From contig CM038709.1 in assembly GCA_021613375.1 (NCBI GenBank), positions 39,081,656-39,145,655 of the forward strand: 64,000 bases of DNA, read 5' to 3'. Positions 45,598-57,767 of the stretch are shown in pieces. The notes beneath the pieces were generated by a model. It had not been told where the DNA came from. It ran no database searches and saw only the letters and a list, made by a program, of their open reading frames with translations. Source of the DNA: Megaleporinus macrocephalus (lineage: Eukaryota > Chordata > Actinopteri > Characiformes > Anostomidae). Position 1 is the first letter of the stretch; each line of letters opens with the position of its first letter. A program made the position numbers and the translations under genes.

Positions 45598-46378
45598 GAG
45601 GAAACGCTAATGCAAGTGAGGTGAAGGCTAAGGACATAGGGGGCTTATTGGGTGATCCGTGCATTTTGGGGTATCAACAGACACCTTTTTGGAGATTTCG
45701 CCATCTGCCCCCACTACCCCCCCCCCCCCCCCCCCACCCAAACACCAAGGTGTTGGAGGCGTAGTCTAGCAGTTGGTCTTGTAATCAGTTTTGGACCAAG
45801 TTGCCTTGAAGAACTGATGAAGAAACAGTGTTGGTATTGAGTTACATCCATGCAGTTGGTGGAGTTGCCTGTTTCTAGATCAGTCCCTTCAGGCAACTTA
45901 CCTCTACCTATCTCTTACCTCTATTTCCACCTTTGAGAACTCTGGTAAGATATTTGAATATTTGAAAGATCCATTTTTAGTTCAGTTACTTAATCTATGG
46001 TATGTAGAGCATCTACTTAAATTACATGAGAAAAAATTATAGGTAAGCCAAAGTTAAAATGGAGGGTTAAAGTTCAACATTTTTAGGACCTGAACTTGTG
46101 GAACCTTGTAAGCCACACTTTTACAGTCCTTTACGTTTGAGGTGTTAGTAAAGTAAGTTGGTGGTACAAACAAGCTGAGTTTTTTGGTTAACATTGAAAG
46201 TTCCAAAAATTGGCAATGAAAGTACAGAGTGCAGAGCAGGTCAAGGTATTAACTCTTTGAGTGTGTGGGACAATTTCCAAAGTGCCTGTGTAGATACAAC
46301 ATAGTCTCACTAAATGACACTGTAATGGCACATGTTAAAGCAAAAGATTGGAAAAAATCTCAGTATCCAGTAGTCGTC
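45598..46378 (+). other. rab3gap1: Probable rab3gap1 3' UTR start
   Basis: Sequence directly after the stop codon. It contains a run of 19 C at 45717-45735 within a C-rich patch. No canonical AATAAA occurs in this stretch by eye. The first AATAAA downstream (46559-46564) lies inside a transposon-like segment, and a triple AATAAA lies at 48545-48558 with a T/G-rich stretch about 60 bp later. Where the transcript ends cannot be decided from sequence. Confidence 0.4.
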
Positions 46379-46840
46379 TTATGCAAAAGTTTGGGTACCC
46401 CTGGTTGTATTCCATTCATTTTGATGATTTGCTAGGTGTAAATGAGCTAACACATCCTCTGCACATTATAATGCCCAATTCCTGTTTACTTACTACATTT
46501 AACATATTGGAATTAATACAGCGTAAAATGTATCTTGCCCAACACATGAAACTCAGCAAATAAATAGAAATAGAAAAAAGGATGGCATATTTAATTTCCC
46601 CTGTAGTAAAGGATATTAGGTCACTGTCCAGAGTTAATGTTAATGTAAAGTAAGGAGCAGATTATGAGCATTGCAGTTGGTCCAATCATTCGGAATTATT
46701 CATTTATTATAAAGGACAACTAAAAATGGCAAATTGTGTAGTTGTATGTATGTAATATGGAGATATATATGTGGACAGTGACTTATTTGTACAAATTAAC
46801 AAGACGACCAGGAGTGTTCAGACTTTCGCACATGACGGTA
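46379..46840. mobile_element. Decayed Tc1/mariner-like non-autonomous element
   Basis: The left phrase TATGCAAAAGTTTGGGTACC is a typical fish Tc1-like terminus. The right phrase GTGTTCAGACTTTCGCACAT reads as its decayed inverted partner. The interior is AT-rich and non-coding, with AATAAA at 46559. The ends are approximate. Confidence 0.45.
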
Positions 46841-47683
46841 CAGGCTGAAGTGGTCAAAATATCAAAGACATTTTAAAGACATAGAAGAAGCAAAGATGGG
46901 CACTCGAGTTAACAACTCAAATGACTTGGTGTACTTAGATGTACCCAAGTGAGTGTCAGTTGTGCTACGGTGATGATTCTACAGCTCACAGCAGCACCAG
47001 GTTTATAATTACAGCATCAAGTAATGAGCATTTACAGAAAAACTTTTAGTCTGTTGGACAGAACTCAACGCTACATACAGTTAATATAGTATCTAAATGA
47101 AAGGAGCAAATCAATTTGAAACTTTTGTTCGCAAATATTGGCAAATATGCCAATTAGCATAATAGCTATTACAGCTGAAGTTGCCGGTAAGTCTAGCGGA
47201 AGTTTCAATGTGTTACAGAACACGTTTCTTTAAGACCTAATACCGTTTTGGCTGGATTTGCTTTTGTGTTGGTTAGATAGCATGTATGATATATAAACTA
47301 AAGAACATCCAATCTCTTGAAGTTGCGTCTTTCATTTAAACCCTGCGTAGTGCCTCAGTTCTGTCTTTCAGACTGTCTCTATTGAAAGCCTTGTTATTTG
47401 AAGCCATGTTTATCCTTAGAGGGATTTATTGGGGGTTAGTTTGGTAAAATGTAAAGACTGCAGCTAAAACGAGATTAAATTACTAAAAGGAAAACCGTAT
47501 CGGGGCTTTAAAAGAAAGCAATTGCTACTATGCTTTTAAGTTAATCATTTAATTACACTCTACTTATTAAAACTATAAGATACTGTCTTTGTTCACATTA
47601 ATTTCCTGTTCCAATGTACTTTAGTTATTATGGTATCTGCTCTCATTATACTTACAATAATATATTAGCTTTATCATTGTAAG

Positions 47684-47773
<90 letters not shown>

Positions 47774-48771
47774 TGTACTTACTTACAGTATACTTAGAAG
47801 CACTTTAGAGATTGTGCCGAATACTTGACCTGTTAATAGCCAGAACCTGCTGAGCATTGCAGCCTTAATATGTCTTGTAAATTACCGCCATGTTACCCAG
47901 AGTTTGTACCTGTAACTTAATGGACTTTAACAGAAAGCATTACCTCTTTGTTCACTCTGGTGTTGTGTTGCTTCAGATCAAGCTTTAAAGCCAAGATGGA
48001 GTGGCTGATGTTCCTCCTGGTAACTGTAGCGATGTAAACCGATTAAATAGATGATACCCCAAGCTTCATTCCTGTTACATAGCCAGCTAAGTGTATATCA
48101 GCTTCTGAGCCAGTCATGAATAGATGCACCAAGTTTTGGTTCCATGACTTCTTTCACCAAGGTGTTCACGTCTCTCTGGCCACGTCTGGCCATCACTTAT
48201 CAGAACACTATCAGTCAAAGTATCAGAATATCAATCACTTACTAGGCAAAAAAAATCTATAAATGTAAAGAGCCAGGTTTAAAGTGCAATTATAGATGAT
48301 ATATTGTAGCCTTATAAATTTCAGTACCGAACGTTGTCCTAGTTCATGCTGGTGTTTATATGTAGAGTGGTGGTAAGTGCTATTAACTGTCTGTAATTTT
48401 ATCAAGTAATCTTGTCTGTTTTATACATTTTCCCTCAGTATTTGACCACCAACGGGTTCTAACAGTGGAACTAGCCAAAGCCTGTGTGTCCGATCAACAT
48501 GTTGGTCTTTAGTGTAAACCCTACCTAAGTATATGTTCCCTAGAAATAAATAAATAAACCATTTTGCTGTCACAAAATGAGCTGTCCATGTGTCAGTTAT
48601 AAAAACATCACCATATTATTTGTGTCTGTCATTAAAAAATATTAAATACAATGCTAACAAGCAAAAACATCTTATATCCAGTGAGTATAGTGTTGCTGTA
48701 CAAAGGTTTTGCAGTACACTTTGAGCTCATCAGCTGTTCTTTACATTGTGTGAACATTTCATGAACATTTT
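46841..48771. other. Unassigned flank with (TA)n run
   Basis: Non-repetitive AT-rich sequence, except for an uninterrupted TA run at 47689-47772. The triple AATAAA at 48545-48558 is a candidate polyadenylation signal. No second gene is recognised on either strand. Confidence 0.4.
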
Positions 48772-49324
48772 CACTACACCACAGTGTTAACCACTACACC
48801 ACCATAGTAACCACTACACCACCATACTAACCACTACACCACCGTACTAACCACTACACCATCGTACTAACCACTACACCACCATAGTAACCACTACACC
48901 ACCATAGTAACCACTACACCACCATACTAACCACTACACCATCGTACTAACCACTACACCACCATAGTAACCACTACACCACCATACTAACCACTACACC
49001 ACCATACTAATCACTACACCACCATACTAACCACTACACCACCATAGTAACCACTACACCACCATACTAACCACTACACCACCATAGTAACCGCTACACC
49101 ACCGTACTAACCACTACACCACCATAGTAACCACTACACCACCATAGTAACCACTACACCACCGTACTAACCACTACACCATCGTACTAACCACTACACC
49201 ACCATAGTAACCACTACACCACCATACTAACCACTACACCACCATACTAATCATTACACCACCATACTAACCACTACACTACCATAGTAACCACTACACC
49301 ACCATACTAACCACTACACCACTG
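48772..49324 (-). repeat. 20-bp minisatellite from a tRNA-like retroposon head, locus 1
   Basis: About 28 copies of a 20-bp unit (ACTAACCACTACACCACCAT, with AGTAACC and ACCGT variants). Read on the - strand the unit contains TGGTGTAGTGGTTAG, the head of a tRNA-related fish retroposon. The right border ACCACTGTGCCGTC matches the 5' end of that element. The retroposon body is missing at the left border. Confidence 0.9.
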
Positions 49325-49727
49325 TGCCGTCTAAATAGTGCATATAATTTTATTTTAAAAAATTATTCTTGAAAGAAGTAAAATGATTTGTCAATGAAAT
49401 TAAACATCATAAGATTTCTTAAAAAAAGTATATTATATTTGGTATGCGGTTCATAAGGCTACAAACCCTACATACTGTATGTAAACCATTTATCTCCGTT
49501 TTGGTCAATTTTCTTTTTTTTTTATATCATTTTTTTTTTATATCACACACTGGCTCTTCTTTATCTCTCCTGTCAAAAGTTTCATGATGAATGGACCAAT
49601 AGAAATGCTCCAGACTTTCCTGGATTAAAACCCTTTTAAATTAATTTACATCAAAACTTAAGAAGGTTTTTGTCTTCTCCTGTTTCCTGTTTTGGTTTTC
49701 CTTGAGCATACTTACAGCTACTTATAG

Positions 49728-49819
<92 letters not shown>

Positions 49820-50065
49820 CAGATCCCTGTAAATTATGTCCTACAGTAAAGTGTGTTTGAACATTCTCATAATATACATTTTTACAAAAATCTCTTAATA
49901 TGAACAACTGTTACTATTTGCATTGTTTCGGATTTTCATGTTAAATGGACCAATAGAAATGCTCTAAAATGGCTTGGAAATATTCTGGTTCTATTGACTT
50001 ACATTGAAAGTAAATGCAGTTTTTGTACTCTTCTGTAAAGTTACCATTTTACTTGTTCATAATTA
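49325..50065. repeat. (TA)n run flanked by family X fragments
   Basis: Family X pieces lie at about 49562-49690 (GATGAATGGACCAATAGAAA) and 49925-50065 (AAATGGACCAATAGAAATGC, TATTGACTTACATTGAAAGT). Between them is an uninterrupted AT run at 49733-49815. Confidence 0.7.
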
Positions 50066-51354
50066 GACAGTGGCTTGTAAGTGACTGTCAACTGCAGAAA
50101 ATAATCTCTGTTTGCAGTCTTTCTCACTGTGAGACTATCATAAGCTTATTATAGGATCATTGGACTTGTCTAGACGTTTGGTAGGTGTTGTAGGTGTTGG
50201 AGTGGCAGCTAATTGTGCTTGTTGTAAGAACTCTGCTTGTAAGCAGCCAAAGCAACTGATCTGCCAGTATACTGAGATCATTCCAGTTCCTGAAATCACT
50301 TAAAAGCAGCCAAAGAGCTTAGAAACCACTTCAGTCATCTTACAATACCCATCTCCAAACGAGAAATACTAGGTAGACTGACGCAGTCTCTCTGGCCGAG
50401 GTGTCTTCTTATCATTCTTTTTTCTTTAAGTGAATGTACAGAACGTGTGACCGCCGGGTTTCGTTCATCAAAGCCGTGTGGAACTGTCGTGTCATTGTTC
50501 TGTTATTTTTACTTTTGCTGGAGAAGCTGATGCCAGTAATTCCCCAAATGCCACGGACAAGTGACGTCTTCTCCTTTCCTCCCTCCCTCATTAGCTCATC
50601 TCCCACTCCCGACCGGAGACCCCTAGAACTTTTCTTTTTTCCAGCACTACTTCTACCCTTTCCTGGAGCTGATCTCTTTCTTTTTAATCTTTTTTTTTCC
50701 CCTCTCTTAACTCCTCTTTTTCTCCCTCTTACAATTGCAAACGCGAGACAGCTTGAGATATCATTCGCTTGGCACAATGAGATCGGTGCTGTGGGAGAGC
50801 AGTTCACAGCTTGATCGGTGTCTGCTGGCTGGTCCCGTAGCGTTTCCATAAACAGAGATATGGCTGCGAAACGCTTTAACACTCCTCGCGCCGCTTATCA
50901 CTCACCCGCTCCTGTTGCCATGGCGACGTTCGCCACTTCCTCCCTCCTCCCCACCTCCACCACCTCCACCACCACCACCACCACCACCACCCCCCCAACC
51001 TCTCTTGACTTTCTTTCTCTCTATCTCTTGTCTCTCTCTCTCTCTCTCTCTCTCTCCCCCTCCCCCCCTCCCTATCCTGTGTGATACTGGCACCCGCACA
51101 CAAGGAGAGCTTGACGGAGAGCGGCGTGGGGGCGGCGTTGCATACACACGCCCACAGGTCTCTCCGGGACGATGGACAGATTTTTCACACACGCGCCTGC
51201 GGAGGATAGAGGGCCTTGTTATTTCGAATTCCCTTTCCGTGGGCCAAGCGGCGTCCAAACGCTCGAGCGGCGTTTTGCTTGATACAACGTGCAAAATTGA
51301 GGCGCGGAGAACAAAAGCGAGATGGAGTAACAGTTTGGGGGGAGGGGGGGTGAG

Positions 51355-51387
<33 letters not shown>

Positions 51388-51514
51388 AGAGAGAGAGGTT
51401 CAGAACTTCTCACTTTGTTCTAGTTTGAAAAGCTTTTCCTCTCCTTTCTAGCGCCGCATCCAAGCCAAACAAGGCTAAGATGCTACAATAACTTGGGCGA
51501 GAGGGAGGGAGAGG

Positions 51515-51583
<69 letters not shown>

Positions 51584-52083
51584 CGAACCCATATTTCACA
51601 AAGTTCTGCTCCACTTTCAGATGCGGCGGCACTTCAGAACTCGCACCCTCCTTTTCTCCCGTCGCCACACTTCTCCAGCACCCCACCTCCGCCCCCAAAG
51701 CCAGATAGGCTTGTCATAAATCAAACCTGACTCGGTTCCGCTGGAAAAAAAAAGAAAAGAAAAGGAAAAAAAAAAAAAAGAAAATAAAGTTCAGAGAGGA
51801 AGACAGATGCGGGCCGGATAACAGCGGATTACACGCTGGATGCGAGCGCTTGCCGCTCCTCGGTGATTGAGCACCGTGGTAGCTGTCAGGCTGGAGGCTT
51901 TTACTCGGACAAATCTTTGCCGCTCTTCGCTCTGTGGTCAGAGTTACAGGTGAATTTGCGGCGGGCCAGCGAATCCCGTGTCAGACTTAGCCGAGCTACG
52001 ACCCTGAGCTTCTGGTCACTGGCAGTTATGGGAGAAGCCCAACAACTAATATCCAGAGCGACCACTGTGAGCAGCACGGACAG
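50066..52083. other. Unassigned region with candidate noncoding elements and simple repeats
   Basis: 50390-52080 mixes simple repeats with GC-balanced unique sequence. The simple repeats are (CCA)n at 50952-50990, (CT)n at 51028-51058, (GA)n at 51355-51395 and A-runs at 51745-51780. The unique parts are around 50440-50560, 51100-51330 and 51820-52080. The block 51180-51320, with TTATTTCGAATTCCCTTTCC and AAACGCTCGAGCGGCG, looks enhancer- or promoter-like. Open frames here (for example 50412-50882 on -) match nothing I recognise. Confidence 0.3.
51517..51580. repeat. (AT)n microsatellite
   Basis: Uninterrupted AT run inside the GC-richer region. Confidence 0.97.
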
Positions 52084-52531
52084 CAGCTAGACGGACTGGG
52101 AGACTCAGTGAGGTCCTGGTAGGTGGTCACAGGTATCTAGAGTCATGCTAACTGCAGTGCATCCCACAGCTGCTGGAGGGAGCGTGGAGGAGGATCCATA
52201 GAATGAACACCACCATCCAGGTGGTCCAACAGATGCTCAGTTGGGTTCAAGTCTAAGAAAATTAGGTGTCCAAGGCAGTACTTGTAAGTCTTGGTCATGA
52301 CCAACCAGTGTGGGACATTTCTAGTCGTGTGATGTGTTGCTGATGGTCTTCTCTGGTGCGGATGGGATCTTCCAGCAGACAATGCATGTATGGTGTACGT
52401 GATCTGAAAAATGGATTTGTTCCCAAGAGAGTGAGAGTGTCTTCCAACATGGATGAGTGGGTCCAGAGAATGCCACGAAAACATTCCACATCCAAAAGTT
52501 CAGTGGTCATAATAATGTGACACAACTGTGT
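52084..52531. mobile_element. Non-autonomous DNA element related to 37042-37459
   Basis: It shares GACGGACTGGGAGACTCAGT, CAGTGTGGGACATTTCTAG and the right terminus GTGGTCATAATAATGTGACA. The left terminus is lost. The - strand contains LDLNPTEHLLDHLDG, which resembles the PDLNPIE motif of Tc1-like transposases, but no complete domain is present. Confidence 0.65.
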
Positions 52532-54167
52532 ATATACACTTATAAGCAGTTATGCTTGTGTAGGACTTCAACCCAAAAGCTTCTAACTTCTTTAAACTTC
52601 CAACCATGTAGGCAGCGCAAAGCTGTGGACCACGAGCCGCAAATACACCACAGTGACCAGAAGTCGCTCATCTTTGCTGAGTATCAGCGTCGCTCAGCGG
52701 TGTTCATCCTGCATCATGATCAACTTAAGCTCTGCTCAACTTTTTGCTAATGAGCAGTGACATGCGGTGAAGAAAGTGGGCTGAATATGAAGGAACTGCA
52801 ACCAGTACAAACAAACATATGCAGCCTTCATTTATTAAATTATTGTTTGAGTACACTTAACCTCCAGACAGAATGTCCTTCTGAACTCCATCAGCACTGA
52901 TACACATGGTAGCTGACCTGGATAACCGCACTGTGTATTCCAGTTTCATATGTCATTTAAAACCATGTAAAAAAAAATAAATAAATAAATAAATAAAAAC
53001 ACTTCAGCTCATCTGGTAGCCCAACAGTTTCTGAAACTTTATTCCACGCTCATGAGTTTTTATGATGAGACTCTCTTCCACTTCGCGAAAGGACCAACCT
53101 TCAGTCAAACCTTGAGTCCCAAAGTTAGTGAGAATCTGTTTTCTGGTTGTTGCCGATGCGCGTCACCTCTTTTAATCAAGTTAATTGCGTCACCAAGCTC
53201 AACTTAATCACTAAACTCAATCACGTCACTAAGTTTGCTCACCTTGACTTTGAGTGTTGCCAGCTCTTATTAATAATGTAGGGCTTTCGGGTTGTAAGTC
53301 TAAACACCAGTCAAATGGTGCGATTTTCTATTTGAAGACAAGTCCTATACACCAGTGGTCACCGACCCTGAAGATCTGCTTTTCTGTAGAATCGAGTTCC
53401 AACGATTATCTGTCACGCCTTCTCCGTCTACTTCACTTCTTCAGAAGTTCCTGAACGGCTGGATTAGATGTGTTAATGTTCAGTAAGAGGCGTAAATATG
53501 GTTGAGCAGCATGTTAGATGCCGGTTGGTGGTTGGTAACCACTGCTGATCATGGAACACGCTTAAGTTTGGCAATGTTCTGCTCATTTTAGCAACGTTCC
53601 AATTTTTTAATATAACACATTGAAGAGACTTCTGCATAGACCACGTTTAAGCTTTTCTTTGTCTTTCGAGTGTGTCAAATTCTGCAGAGACAGTCTGCGT
53701 TAAGACGTGCAGAAGTTCTCTGTAGAGGACGAGTTAACTTATTTACCTGTAAGGAAAAAAAAAACACAACAGCATATCATTTGAATGGGGCACCCAAACT
53801 TTTGCTTACAGCAGCATAACATGCCTCCTCTGTAATACAAATGTCAGAACTATGAAATATCTTCATCCATCCACTCACATCTAACCGCATTTGAGTAAAT
53901 TTCATGAAGGATTAGCTCCGCCCACCTTTGGCACAATCATGTGTCCTATATCACTGAAAAGCTTGTTTCCTGTGGACGCAAATATGTCTTTTTTGGCAGC
54001 GCCGACATAAGCAGAGCGTGTTTTCAGAGATCGCATGGTCGAATGCAGGTCCTTAAAATCGTTACATCTGCATTTATGACATTCTCTTTGTTCATTCCTA
54101 AATATGCTATGTAGGATATTACAGATGGAGTATCTAATATAATGTAATATACTAAAATACATTAAAT
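52532..54167. other. Unassigned flank
   Basis: Mostly non-repetitive. A short (AAAT)n run lies at 52970-52997. The segment 52610-52750 has an open + strand frame without recognisable homology. A small hAT-like element lies within at 53353-53544. Confidence 0.4.
53353..53544. mobile_element. Small hAT-like element
   Basis: CAGTGGTCACCGACC (53353-53367) and GGTTGGTAACCACTG (53530-53544) are imperfect inverted termini of a type frequent in fish. No clear 8-bp target duplication is seen, so confidence is moderate. Confidence 0.5.
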
Positions 54168-54829
54168 CAATGAAACAGTGAGATTCCAGTTGAAACAACA
54201 AAAAAACAATGAGAATCCAGTTGAGACAATGAAACAAGGAGATTCCAGTTGAGACAACAATAAAACAATGAGATTCCAGTTGAGACAACAATGAAACAAT
54301 GAGATTCCAGTTGAGACAACAATGAAACAATGAGATTCCAATTAAAACAACAATGAGATTCCAGTTGAGACAACAATGAAACAATGAGATTCCAATTAAA
54401 ACAACAATGAAACAATGAGATTCCAGTTGAGACAACAATAAAACAATGGGATTCCTGTTGAAACAACAATGAAACAATGAGATTCCAGTTGAGACAACAA
54501 TGAAACAATGAGATTCCAGTTGACACAACAATGAAACAATGAGATTCCAATTAAAACAACAATGAAACAATGGGATTCCAGTTGAGACAACAATGAAACA
54601 ATGAGATTTCAGTTGAAACAACAATGAAACAATGAGAATCCAGTTGAAACAACAATGAAACAATGAGAATCCAGTTGAAACAACAATGAAACAATGGGAT
54701 TCCAGTTGAAACAACAATGAAACAATGAGATTCCAGTAGAAACAACAATGAAACAATGAGATTCCAGTAGAAACAACAATAAAAAAATGGGATTAGAGTT
54801 GAGACAACAATGAAACAATGGGATTCCAG
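54168..54829. repeat. 31-bp minisatellite, about 21 copies
   Basis: The unit contains GAGATTCCAGTTGAGACAAC then AATGAAACAAT, with TTGAAAC, TTAAAAC and GGGATT variants and a few shortened units. The - strand frames up to 284 codons across it are artefacts of the array. Confidence 0.95.
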
Positions 54830-55599
54830 ATTTTATAATGCCATTACAATGAAACATTCATTCTAGCATCCTGCAAAGACTAGATTTATGTTGTAGTGAT
54901 GCAGGTTTATGTGGGCTTTAGTGTTATTTGCGCATCTAAATATACATTTCTTTTGCACTGCTGTTATAATAAAACATACCGTACTGATAATGCCAGTAAT
55001 CATCAGGCCACAATACATTGTGAGATCTTTTTTTTTTTTTCCAAAAAAACGAACACTAGCCACTAAAATCCCCCCCCCCCTTTCTCTCCTCATGTTGATT
55101 TGTGTAACACAGCGTGCACTCGGCACATGTACTGGTGGAAGCTGTTAGTAATTCCATGAATAGGTGTCTATTTTTACACCCTCTCCAACCTGATCGGACC
55201 TTCTCCTGACAGTGTAGGCGTATGGATCCACCTACGATGCTCTCGCTAAAGTGACATATCGGCTCATCATGACGATAACACCGGCCTGTTTTTTTTTTTT
55301 TCTTTCTCCCCGAACTGAATAACTTGGATGAGGCAAACATGGGGTCAGCACTGACCTCGGCTAATACGCTGCTAACTTTCGCGGTAACAGGTTCTGTATA
55401 GGATAAGCTAAATGCGGTTCCGTGCCTCAAAAGCGTGACTCCCACATAAAATAGATTGCATAATATCCCACAAAAAAAAAATAGGCAAACTTTTGTGCAG
55501 TGCCCACTTTTGAGCGAAGTTGTGGACGTCTAAACTTGGAGCAACGCTCTCGCTGTAGACAGTGGAAAGAAAAAGAGTAGGATCTCCCACGTTTTTTCG
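54830..55599. other. Unassigned flank
   Basis: Non-repetitive sequence with T-runs and a C-run (55071-55080). No gene is recognised; the open frames here are short and unlike known proteins. Confidence 0.4.
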
Positions 55600-56330
55600 G
55601 GGGGTTATTTATTCATTTATTTATTTATTTGTTTATTTATTTATTTATTGGTCTTCATGTTTCGGCTCGGGGAAAACTTTCCTCTTCGAGCAAAAAGCCC
55701 GAATTCTTCAGGACTAATTTCGTGATGACAGATCAAGACGGGGCCCGTGCTGGTGGCTTTGACTCGTAAATGGCTTGGCTCTTGCCGAACGCTCCCAGTG
55801 AAAGGCAGACGCACAGATTAGTGTCAGGATTAAATGATTCCTGAATGGAGCCAGATAGGGCTGCGTGGGTGGCGCATGCTCCCCCTGGTTAGTGACGCTA
55901 TGGATTCTGCTGCGCGGCACCTCCAGCGAATTAGATACCTTGTGCGAAGCTGACATCCGCCATTATACAAGCCGCGAATGGTGTGGGGGAGCGATTACAC
56001 AACCAATCCCATCTAGGAGATGCGGACAAAGGGGCCGCGCTGCCAAGACGCGGCGGCCCATGTGATTTGCTTGAAGTTTGCCGATATTCCTCCGTCGATC
56101 TTTTCAGATGCTGAAAATCGATTCTCCTCGGCTGTTGAGGAACAGAGAGCGTGACCGCTCGAGCCGAATTAAGAGCGAGCGTGGGCTTGTTGATTAATTG
56201 ATGGCCGAGAGGTAACGTGCCCTTGCTGATCTCTCGGAACGAGTGGACGGCTTGCACAAAAGGACACCGGCAGCCGGCTGAGTGCTTGCGCCTTTATGGC
56301 CTGATGTGCTGGAACTTGAGCTGAAACTGA
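55600..56330. other. Strong candidate conserved noncoding element
   Basis: After a (TTTA)n stretch (55605-55650), 55690-56280 is the most enhancer-like block in the window: non-repetitive, GC-balanced and CpG-containing. It carries TTAGTGTCAGGATTAAATGA, GCCATTATACAAGCCGCGAA, GGAGCGATTACACAACCAAT and TTGTTGATTAATTGATGGCC. The open frames on both strands change identity arbitrarily and lack splice context. Conservation is my inference from composition and motif style. Confidence 0.4.
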
Positions 56331-56525
56331 AAGGGTGTCTATATTAAATCATCTTGATTGTGTGAGAGCCTCATGTGGGCAGAAACATAGCATTACATAG
56401 CATTCAAGGCCGTGTAATGGTGATCATTCCTGGTATGTGACCATCCAGCTACAATGACTTCCAATGCTGGCTGGAACAGCTTTGAATACTCATTGGTCTT
56501 TCCAAACGAGTAGCCTTTTAACAAC

Positions 56526-57755
56526 ATCCATCCATCCATCCATTATCTGCCGCTTAATCCCGCTCCCGGGGTCACGGGGGGGCTGGAGCCAATCCCAGCA
56601 TCATCGGGCGAAGGCGGAGTACACCATGGACAGTTCGCCAGTCCATCGCATGGCCAACACTCACCTACGCTCTCACACCTATGGGCAATTTAGAGTGACC
56701 AATCAACCTAACTGCATGTGTTTGGACTGTGGGAGGAAACCAGAGTACCTGGAGGAAACCCACTCAAGCACTGAGAGAACATACACACTCCACACAGAAC
56801 CACCCGGACCGGGAACCCAACCCAGATGGTCTTGCTGTGAGGCGACAGTGCTGACCACTACACCACCATACTAACCACTACACCACCGTACTAACCACTA
56901 CACCACCGTACTAACCACTACACCTCCGTACTAACCACTACACCACCGTACTAACCACGACATCACCGTACTAACCACTACACCACCGTACTAACCACTA
57001 CACCACCGTACTAACCACTGCACCACCGTACTAAGCACTACACCACCGTACTAACCACTACACCACCGTACTAACCACTACACCACCGTACTAAGCACTA
57101 CACCACCGTACTAACCACCACACCACCGTACTAACCACCACACCACCATACTAACCACTACACCACCATACTAACCACTACACCACCATACTAACCACTA
57201 CACCACCATACTAACCACCACACCTCCATACTAACCACCACACCACCATACTAACCACCACACCACCATACTAACCACTACACCACCGTACTAACCACCA
57301 CACCACCGTACTAACCACCACACCACCGTACTAACCACCACACCACCATACTAAGCACTACACCACCGTACTAACCAGTACACCACCGTACTAACCACTA
57401 CACCACCATTCTAACCACTACACCACCGTACTAACCACTACACCACCGTACTAACCACCACACCACCGTACTAACCACTACACCACCATACTAACCACTA
57501 CACCACCATACTAACCACCACACCACCGTACTAAGCACTACACCACCGTACTAACCACTACACCACCGTACTAACCAGTACACCACCGTACTAACCACCA
57601 CACCACCATACTAACCACCACACCACCATACTAACCACCACACCACCATACTAACCACCACACCACCATACTAAGCACTACACCACCGTACTAACCACTA
57701 CACCACCGTACTAACCAGTACACCACCATACTAACCACTACACCACCATGCCGCC
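56526..57755 (-). mobile_element. tRNA-headed retroposon with 12-bp target duplication and expanded head
   Basis: The 12-mer CCTTTTAACAAC occurs exactly at 56514-56525 and 57756-57767. On the - strand the element starts GGCGGCATGGTGGTGTAGTG, a tRNA-like head with an A-box-like TGGTGTAGTGG. The body corresponds to 56536-56850 and carries phrases known from abundant teleost repeats (GGTTTCCTCCCACAGTCCAA, CGGCAGATAATGG). It ends in an (ATGG)n tail, seen as (ATCC)n at 56526-56541. Between head start and body the head 20-mer has expanded into a minisatellite (56851-57755). Confidence 0.85.
56851..57755 (-). repeat. 20-bp minisatellite inside the retroposon, locus 2
   Basis: About 45 copies of a unit reading ACTAACCACTACACCACCGT on the + strand, with ACCAT, AAGCACT, ACCACCA and CCAGTA variants. 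The first unit joins the retroposon body (GACAGTGCTGACCACTAC) and the last ends in the retroposon's 5' terminus (CACCACCATGCCGCC), so the array grew from within the element. Confidence 0.95.
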
Positions 57756-57767
57756 CCTTTTAACAAC

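Noticed and set aside
46559..46564. AATAAA as the rab3gap1 polyadenylation signal
   Set aside because: Lies within a transposon-like AT-rich segment; cannot be preferred over the cluster at 48545-48558 without transcript data.
50412..50882. 156-codon - strand Lys/Arg-rich frame
   Set aside because: Driven by the pyrimidine-rich stretch at 50570-50730; no recognisable domain.
51863..52090. 75-codon + strand frame in GC-rich sequence
   Set aside because: No homology, no splice sites in phase, ends at the border of a transposon.
53902..54857. 284-codon frame with repeated FHCCFNWNLIVSLL
   Set aside because: Artefact of the 31-bp minisatellite.
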